DNA of 64,000 bases, taken from Bacteroidales bacterium. Lineage in GTDB: Bacteria; Bacteroidota; Bacteroidia; Bacteroidales; Marinilabiliaceae. A program made the position numbers and the translations under genes. Below are positions 59,333 through 64,000 of the stretch, one piece after another; the stretch's first letter is position 1, and each line of letters opens with the position of its first letter. The notes below the pieces were generated by a model. The model made no database searches, was not told the DNA's origin, and saw nothing but the letters and a program-made list of their open reading frames with translations. The stretch covers positions 1-64,000 of the forward strand of contig JAGCYH010000016.1 in assembly GCA_017960905.1 (NCBI GenBank), given 5' to 3'.

Positions 59333-60463
59333 ATGCTGCGCGACTACCTCAACCTAACCAAACGAGAATTATACGGATACGTCGGACTGCTTCTGATAAT
59401 CGTCAGTGTCACAGCCGTTTTCAAAGCCACTCGGCACCTCTTTCCCAACAAAGAGGAGATAATAATCGAAATACCGCCCGATGCTGCCTACGTCGACGAC
59501 ATAGGCCGCCTCGACACGCTTCACATAAACACGGCGACAAAAAGCCAGATGATTTCGTTCGGCTTCCGCCGAAACGAATATCTGGCCATTCTCTCAGCCC
59601 GACAAGCCGGCTACGTGTTCAGCTGTATCGACGACATCACCACCATGCGCTCACTCGACTCCGCCCGCATGGCCGCTTTTGGTCCGAGGATTCTCTTCGA
59701 CACCATCCCCGCCCGAAAGAGCTACCCGCAACGCGACTACAGCCGCAACAACTACTCGTACGACAACTATAAAACCGGCAAAAACAACTACAGCAAGAAA
59801 GACTACAGCAAAAACGACTACCACAAATACGACAAAAAAGTATCTAACGACCTGATACTCTACAAAATAACCGAATCAACCATCGACAGTCTCGGGCTCA
59901 GTCGAGTCCTTTGGGACTCGATACAAAAGTATCAGGACCAATATTTCCTCAAAGGCAAAATATCGGTCGACGAGCTGGCCAGTGCCACACCGGTCAGCAT
60001 CGGCGAACTGATGGCGCCACACCTCGGCACGCCCAAGCAACGCGACGTCAAGATAAAAGTAAAGGCCACCAAAACCATCGACATCAACACCGCTACCGAG
60101 CAGGAGTTGTCGGAACTATCGTGGATATCGGAATGGACGGCCAAGCGCATCGTTGAACGCCGCGACAAGCTTGGCGGATTTGTCAGCACTCGCCAGCTCA
60201 CCGAGATATACGGCATCGACTCGCTCCGCTACACCAAGATAGCAGCCAGCCTCACCCTCGACCCTGCCAAAGTAAAGAAGATAAAAATCAACAGCTGGAC
60301 CGAAAGCCAGCTCGCCAACCACCCTTACATAGGCAAAGAACTGGCACGGTTCATCTACAAATACCGCTCTAAACACAATATTCAGTCGATTCAGGACATT
60401 CGCGACAACACAGCTATCGACGTAGATTACACATACTTAGAGCATTACATATCGTTCGAATAA
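59333..60463 (+). CDS. Membrane-anchored helix-hairpin-helix (ComEA-like) protein
   Basis: 376 residues from ATG 59333; an in-frame TTG at 59318 inside the previous gene is less likely. One transmembrane helix (about 14-34) is followed by helix-hairpin-helix units: HINTATKSQMISF near 65 and IDINTATEQELSEL near 247, continuing with LGGFVSTRQLTEIYGI. Between them lies a Tyr/Lys/Asn/Asp-rich linker (about 131-171). ComEA proteins bind double-stranded DNA in natural uptake. Linker and two HHH groups are typical of the Bacteroidota version. Confidence 0.82.
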   Translation: MLRDYLNLTKRELYGYVGLLLIIVSVTAVFKATRHLFPNKEEIIIEIPPDAAYVDDIGRLDTLHINTATKSQMISFGFRRNEYLAILSARQAGYVFSCIDDITTMRSLDSARMAAFGPRILFDTIPARKSYPQRDYSRNNYSYDNYKTGKNNYSKKDYSKNDYHKYDKKVSNDLILYKITESTIDSLGLSRVLWDSIQKYQDQYFLKGKISVDELASATPVSIGELMAPHLGTPKQRDVKIKVKATKTIDINTATEQELSELSWISEWTAKRIVERRDKLGGFVSTRQLTEIYGIDSLRYTKIAASLTLDPAKVKKIKINSWTESQLANHPYIGKELARFIYKYRSKHNIQSIQDIRDNTAIDVDYTYLEHYISFE

Positions 60464-60487
60464 CAAAAAAATATTTTTGCCAAACAA

Positions 60488-60519
60488 TTTGTTTAAGTCA
60501 AAAATCTTCACTTACTTTG
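60488..60519 (+). promoter_or_regulatory. Promoter of rpsU
   Basis: TTTG (60488-60491), 20 bases, then TTACTTTG (60512-60519). Start codon at 60570. Confidence 0.6.
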
Positions 60520-60569
60520 CACCCACAAAAAAATAAAGGAAACTAATTTCGAAATTAAAAAATAAAAAA

Positions 60570-60761
60570 ATGATTGTAGTACCAATTAAAGAAGGCGAAA
60601 ACATAGAAAGAGCCTTGAAAAAATTTAAAAGAAAGTTTGAGAAGACTGGCGTTATGCGCGAGTTGCGCGACCGTCAGGCTTACACTAAACAATCAATCGT
60701 ACGTCGCGACAAAATGGCTAAAGCCATTTATGTGCAGCAGATGCACCGCGATATGGAGTAA
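60570..60761 (+). CDS. rpsU: 30S ribosomal protein S21
   Basis: 63 residues. MIVVPIKEGENIERALKKFK opens the protein and a basic KRKFEKTGVMRELRDRQAY follows, the S21 pattern. The protein sits near the anti-Shine-Dalgarno end of 16S rRNA. In Bacteroidota S21 is part of a complex with S18 and S6 that hides this site. The gene order rpsU then xer, hpf and tuf is typical for this order. A terminator follows after 51 bases. Confidence 0.96.
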   Translation: MIVVPIKEGENIERALKKFKRKFEKTGVMRELRDRQAYTKQSIVRRDKMAKAIYVQQMHRDME

Positions 60762-60812
60762 GAAAAAAATCGGACAAATACGCGTTAGTCCGATAAAACT
60801 CATTATCTTTGA

Positions 60813-60840
60813 GGATGCGTTTTGAAACGCATCCTTTTTT
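60813..60840 (+). terminator. Terminator of rpsU, touching the xer start codon
   Basis: GGATGCGTTT-TG-AAACGCATCC (60813-60834) followed by T7 that ends one base before ATG 60842. A -7 box for the next gene (TATCTTTG, 60804-60811) precedes the hairpin, so that transcript would begin inside it. Confidence 0.88.
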
Positions 60841-60841
60841 T

Positions 60842-61741
60842 ATGGATTATATCGACGACTACATAAAATACATGCAGTACGAGCGTCGCTGCGCCCAGCT
60901 CACCATCGTTGCCTACTCCAACGACCTGAGGCTCTTCGCCACGTACATGCACGACACCGGCAACGACGACCCGCTGCGCATACGCGCGCGGCACATACGC
61001 CGATGGATAATGCACCTGCTCGCCCACAAAATGCAGCCACGCAGTGTCAACCGCAAAGTGGCGGCCGTCAGAAGCTTCTACAAATACCTCTGCCGTGAGC
61101 AGAAGATGCAGGCCAACCCGTGCGCCGTCATCGACAGCGTGAAGACGCCCAAAAAGCTGCCCGTCTTCCTGCGCCCGCCCGAGCTCGACCTCATGCTCGA
61201 CGACTGCGACTACCCCGACACCTACGAAGGAGTGCGCGACCAGACCATAATCGAACTTTTTTACCAAACAGGAATGCGTCTGTCGGAACTTGTCAATCTC
61301 ACTGATAATCAGGTAGATTTTGCCAACGCCACAATATCGGTCATCGGAAAAAGATCAAAAGAGAGAATAATTCCCATCTCAAAATTTTTGCAATCCGTTT
61401 TAAATTCGTATCTTGAACGGCGAAATTCTGAGTTCGGGACTTTATATAAAAGTCGCTTTTTTTTAACAAAAAAAGGCGACCAAATATATCCCAAGCTCGT
61501 ATATAGAGTAGTACACAAACACATTGAGGCAGTATCTACCATCACCAAAAAGAGTCCGCACGTGCTGAGGCACACCTTTGCAACGGCGCTACTCAACAAC
61601 GGAGCCGACCTGATGGCGATAAAGGAGTTACTGGGGCACTCAAGTTTAGCGGCCACTCAAGTATACGTGCACAGCGATTTCGAACAACTAAACAAAGTGT
61701 ATAAACAAGCCCACCCAAGGGCAGAATTAATGGAGGATTAG
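60842..61741 (+). CDS. Tyrosine recombinase, XerC/XerD family
   Basis: 299 residues from ATG 60842 (MDYIDDYIKY), directly after the terminator's T run; an earlier ATG at 60809 lies inside the hairpin and is rejected. Core-binding domain about 1-90, then the catalytic domain with Arg in TGMRLSELVNL near 147, Lys in GKRSKERIIP, and HVLRHTFATALL, then LGHSSLAATQVYVH with the nucleophilic Tyr near 283. It resolves chromosome dimers at dif. The length and this gene neighbourhood fit the housekeeping Xer. hpf begins four bases after the stop. Confidence 0.93.
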   Translation: MDYIDDYIKYMQYERRCAQLTIVAYSNDLRLFATYMHDTGNDDPLRIRARHIRRWIMHLLAHKMQPRSVNRKVAAVRSFYKYLCREQKMQANPCAVIDSVKTPKKLPVFLRPPELDLMLDDCDYPDTYEGVRDQTIIELFYQTGMRLSELVNLTDNQVDFANATISVIGKRSKERIIPISKFLQSVLNSYLERRNSEFGTLYKSRFFLTKKGDQIYPKLVYRVVHKHIEAVSTITKKSPHVLRHTFATALLNNGADLMAIKELLGHSSLAATQVYVHSDFEQLNKVYKQAHPRAELMED

Positions 61742-61744
61742 GTT

Positions 61745-62035
61745 ATGAACGTAACAATTCAATCGTTGCACTTCGATGCAACAACGCAACTCAAAGATTT
61801 CGCCAACCAAAAGGTTGGCAAACTCGACCGTTTCTTCGACGGCATCATCTCCGCCGAAGTGGTCTTCAGCCTCGACAAAGCAGGCAACACAGAAAACAAA
61901 GTAACAAAGATTTCTTTGTCGGTGCCAGGTGACGTGCTCGTCGCCGAACGGCAATGCAAAACCTTCGAAGAGGGCGTCGACCTCAGCTGCGACGCGCTGA
62001 AACGCCAGCTCGAAAAACACAAAGAAAAAAAGTAG
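61745..62035 (+). CDS. hpf: Ribosome hibernation promoting factor (HPF/RaiA family)
   Basis: 96 residues, the short form. Begins MNVTIQSLHFDATTQL and has the strand-helix pattern of HPF (KLDRFFDGIISAEVVFSLDK, then ISLSVPGDVLVAE, then a helix with CDALKRQLEKHK). It binds the decoding centre of idle ribosomes, in stationary phase. It overlaps no gene but starts four bases after xer and is surely in the same transcript. A terminator follows. Confidence 0.93.
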   Translation: MNVTIQSLHFDATTQLKDFANQKVGKLDRFFDGIISAEVVFSLDKAGNTENKVTKISLSVPGDVLVAERQCKTFEEGVDLSCDALKRQLEKHKEKK

Positions 62036-62066
62036 TTTCACTGTAAAAGCTTAAATATCAATTACT

Positions 62067-62100
62067 AATAAGGCGCACCAGACGGTGCGCCTTATTTTTA
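62067..62100 (+). terminator. Terminator of the xer-hpf unit
   Basis: AATAAGGCGCACC (62067-62079) pairs perfectly with GGTGCGCCTTATT (62084-62096), then TTTTA. Confidence 0.9.
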
Positions 62101-62175
62101 CCTATATATATAAAGGTATAGCCACAAAGAAAAACAATTCTTAATAATATTTTGCAGAAAAAAAATCAAACACCT

Positions 62176-62205
62176 ATTGTATTATTAGAAAAATTTGTAC
62201 CTTTG
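62176..62205 (+). promoter_or_regulatory. Promoter of tuf
   Basis: ATTG (62176-62179) and TACCTTTG (62198-62205), 18 bases apart. Confidence 0.6.
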
Positions 62206-62215
62206 CAACCGGAAA

Positions 62216-62251
62216 TTTTATGGGGTGAATTATGCAATTCGCCCAATAAAA
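62216..62251 (+). promoter_or_regulatory. Hairpin at the start of the tuf leader
   Basis: TTTTAT and GGGTGAATT (62216-62231) pair with AATTCGCCC and ATAAAA (62236-62251), one mismatch and one G-U, loop ATGC. It forms the 5' end of the tuf message, about 63 bases before the start codon. A stabilising or regulatory structure is likely. Confidence 0.55.
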
Positions 62252-62314
62252 TGAACAAATAAAAAAAAGAATTGATTAAATATTTTAATATCTAATTGTC
62301 TAATAATTCGAATT

Positions 62315-63502
62315 ATGGCTAAAGAAACATTTCAAAGAACCAAGCCACACGTGAACATTGGTACCATTGGACACGTTGACCACGGTAAAACAACTCTTAC
62401 CGCAGCTATCACTACTGTATTATCTAAAAAAGGTCTTGCAGAGCAAAAAGCATTCGACTCGATCGATAATGCACCTGAGGAAAAGGAACGCGGTATCACA
62501 ATCAACACCGCACACGTAGAGTACGAGACAGAGAAACGTCACTATGCACACGTTGACTGCCCGGGCCACGCCGACTATGTGAAGAACATGGTAACTGGTG
62601 CCGCTCAGATGGACGGTGCTATCCTCGTTTGCGCCGCAACTGACGGTCCTATGCCTCAGACACGCGAGCACATCCTTCTCGCACGCCAGGTAAACGTTCC
62701 ACGTATCGTTGTTTTCATGAACAAAGTTGATATGGTTGACGACCCTGAGCTCCTCGACCTCGTTGAAATGGACCTCCGCGAGCTCCTCTCATTCTACGAA
62801 TTCGACGGCGACAACACTCCTATCATCCGCGGTTCGGCACTCGGCGCACTCAACGGCGAGCCACAGTGGGAAGAGAAAGTAATGGAACTCATGGACGCAG
62901 TTGACGAATGGATTCCGCTTCCTCCGCGTGATTTGGACAAACCTTTCCTTATGCCTGTAGAAGACGTATTCACTATCACTGGTCGTGGTACTGTTGCTAC
63001 TGGTCGTATCGAATCGGGCCGCGTACACGTAGGCGACGAGCTCCAGATCGTAGGTGTAACAGAAGAGAGCCTCAAGACTACCTGTACAGGTGTTGAGATG
63101 TTCCGCAAGATTCTTGACGAAGGCGAAGCAGGCGATAACGTAGGTCTTCTCCTCCGCGGTATTGAGAAATCGGACATCAAACGTGGTATGGTTATCTGCA
63201 AACCTAACTCTATCACACCTCACAAGAAATTCAAAGCTTCAATCTACGTATTGAAGAAAGAGGAAGGTGGCCGCCACACTCCATTCGGCAACAACTACCG
63301 TCCGCAATTCTACATCCGTACATTGGACATCACTGGTGAAATCACTCTCACCAACGGCGGTGAAATGGTTATGCCGGGCGATAACGTTGAAATCAACGTT
63401 GAACTCATCCACCCAGCAGCATTGAACGTAGGCTTGCGCTTCGCTATCCGCGAAGGTGGTCGTACAGTAGGTGCAGGCCAGGTAACTGAAATTCTGGATT
63501 AA
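62315..63502 (+). CDS. tuf: Elongation factor Tu
   Basis: 395 residues. The GTPase motifs are complete: GHVDHGKTT near 19-27, RGITINTAH in switch I, DCPGHADY near 81-88 and NKVD near 136. The ending ([12 protein letters not shown]) is normal. Delivers aminoacyl-tRNA to the ribosome. Codon choice is strongly biased, as expected for this abundance. It opens the tuf - tRNA-Trp - secE - nusG block, which continues to ribosomal protein genes in this phylum. Confidence 0.99.
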   Translation: MAKETFQRTKPHVNIGTIGHVDHGKTTLTAAITTVLSKKGLAEQKAFDSIDNAPEEKERGITINTAHVEYETEKRHYAHVDCPGHADYVKNMVTGAAQMDGAILVCAATDGPMPQTREHILLARQVNVPRIVVFMNKVDMVDDPELLDLVEMDLRELLSFYEFDGDNTPIIRGSALGALNGEPQWEEKVMELMDAVDEWIPLPPRDLDKPFLMPVEDVFTITGRGTVATGRIESGRVHVGDELQIVGVTEESLKTTCTGVEMFRKILDEGEAGDNVGLLLRGIEKSDIKRGMVICKPNSITPHKKFKASIYVLKKEEGGRHTPFGNNYRPQFYIRTLDITGEITLTNGGEMVMPGDNVEINVELIHPAALNVGLRFAIREGGRTVGAGQVTEILD

Positions 63503-63514
63503 TACCAACAATAA

Positions 63515-63550
63515 TTATATCTCTGAAGAGGAAACTCTTCAGAGATATAA
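63515..63550 (+). other. 16-bp perfect hairpin between tuf and tRNA-Trp
   Basis: TTATATCTCTGAAGAG (63515-63530), GAAA loop, CTCTTCAGAGATATAA (63535-63550), three bases before the tRNA. There is no T run, so it looks like an RNase III or other processing site, or a stabiliser of the tuf 3' end, more than a terminator. Confidence 0.7.
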
Positions 63551-63553
63551 TAT

Positions 63554-63629
63554 ACGGGTGTAGCTCAGTTGGTAGAGCACTGGTCTCCAAAACCAGGTGT
63601 CGGGCGTTCGAGTCGCTCCTCCCGTGCCA
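63554..63629 (+). tRNA. trnW: tRNA-Trp (anticodon CCA), CCA encoded
   Basis: 76 bases including the encoded CCA. D stem GCTC/GAGC, anticodon stem CTGGT/ACCAG with loop CTCCAAA, T stem GGGCG/CGCTC with loop TTCGAGT. The acceptor stem ACGGGTG/CTCCCGT has one T-T mismatch at pair 6:67 and the T stem one G-T. All else is canonical. Its position between tuf and secE is the standard one in Bacteroidales. Confidence 0.95.
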
Positions 63630-63655
63630 AACAACAAGGTAAATACCTTTTGAAT

Positions 63656-63853
63656 ATGAAGAAAATAGTAGATTACTTCAAAGACGTTTATAACGAGTTA
63701 GTAAACAAGACCTCATGGCCAACATGGCGTGACTTGAGCAACAGCGCGATAGTAGTGATGATTGCATCGGTAATCATAGCGTGCATGGTCTTCGTCATGG
63801 ACTTTACATTTGAGCATGTGCTCAAGCTTGTGTACGGTGTGATGTATCATTAA
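63656..63853 (+). CDS. secE: Preprotein translocase subunit SecE
   Basis: 65 residues from ATG 63656 (MKKIVDYFKD); the longer frame upstream includes the tRNA. The short SecE form has VYNELVNKTSWPTWRDLSN, the amphipathic cytoplasmic helix, and one transmembrane segment (about 31-50). Clamps the SecY channel. nusG follows after 11 bases. Confidence 0.95.
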   Translation: MKKIVDYFKDVYNELVNKTSWPTWRDLSNSAIVVMIASVIIACMVFVMDFTFEHVLKLVYGVMYH

Positions 63854-63864
63854 CGGGTGTAGCG

Positions 63865-64000
63865 ATGGCAGCGATTGAGAAGAAATGGTACGTTCTGCGT
63901 GCCATAGGCGGAAAAGAGAAGAAGGCCAAAGAGAGCTTGGACAACGAGATAGCACGCTTGGGGCTTACCGACTTGGTAGGCAACTCCGTCGTGCCCGTCG
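63865..64000 (+). CDS. nusG: Transcription termination/antitermination protein NusG, N-terminal part
   Basis: Open from ATG 63865 to the window end, 45 codons. Starts AAIEKKWYVLRAIGGKEKKA, the NGN-domain pattern, and follows secE, the invariant order. NusG binds RNA polymerase and couples it to Rho or the ribosome. The rest of the gene lies outside. Confidence 0.95.
   Translation, partial: MAAIEKKWYVLRAIGGKEKKAKESLDNEIARLGLTDLVGNSVVPV

Noticed and set aside
60809-60841. Earlier xer start at 60809
   Set aside because: Those codons are the rpsU terminator stem and T run.

Overview
The window looks like chromosomal DNA from a member of the Bacteroidales (Bacteroidota). The grounds are a SusD-type nutrient-binding protein at the left edge, many promoters with the Bacteroidota -7 element (TAnnTTTG), few Shine-Dalgarno sites, families typical of this phylum (DUF3078, DUF4248, NspC, TrpB2, PPDK_N sensor fusions), and the gene order rpsU - xer - hpf - tuf - tRNA-Trp - secE - nusG at the right edge. 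I cannot fix the genus from the sequence.

Layout. 1-1.9 kb: the end of a SusD-like gene and a lipoprotein with two copies of a binding module. 2-6.8 kb: an unknown secreted protein, penicillin-binding protein 1C and an SDR-type epimerase. 6.8-7.4 kb: a parDE toxin-antitoxin pair whose toxin is broken by one in-frame TGA. 7.4-12.8 kb (minus): a 1388-residue sensor/PPDK_N fusion, then recX, yidD and rnpA. 13.2-18.2 kb: purB, an MsbA-type exporter, dihydroorotase and a small lipoprotein. 18.4-20 kb: a beta-helix surface protein flanked by diverged direct repeats. 20.2-26.7 kb: a probable operon for a CapA-like phosphoesterase, a 5'-nucleotidase-like enzyme, a cysteine-less thioredoxin-fold protein and an AsmA protein. 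26.8-30.6 kb: a signalling cluster of two SiaC-like proteins, a chemoreceptor and a sugar-binding lipoprotein. 30.7-32.3 kb (minus): trpB2 behind a tryptophan attenuator with a four-Trp leader peptide. 32.6-36.6 kb (minus): a POT peptide transporter, an EI24-like membrane protein with a Gln/Pro tail, and a DUF3078 protein. 36.8-37.9 kb: nspC.

38-43 kb is an accessory island. It holds a tandem array of about 160-180 bp repeats closed by a strong terminator, an XRE/ImmA-type regulator overlapping a PIN-like gene, a candidate structured RNA on the minus strand, and a three-gene unit ending in DUF4417, followed by a DUF4248 gene. 43-54.5 kb: a Rid-like protein, two paralogous outer-membrane barrels of very different base composition, SPOR and Usp proteins, miaB, an acyltransferase, a TonB-dependent receptor and a PpiD-like chaperone. 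54.6-64 kb: mfd, an NSS transporter, a helix-hairpin-helix protein and the translation/secretion block ending in a partial nusG.

The most notable points are the complete trp attenuator, the repeat-array/terminator/XRE-PIN arrangement, the single-codon inactivation of parE, the SiaC-SiaC-chemoreceptor-binding-protein cluster and two candidate small RNAs. All family calls come from reading the translated sequence. No database search was run.
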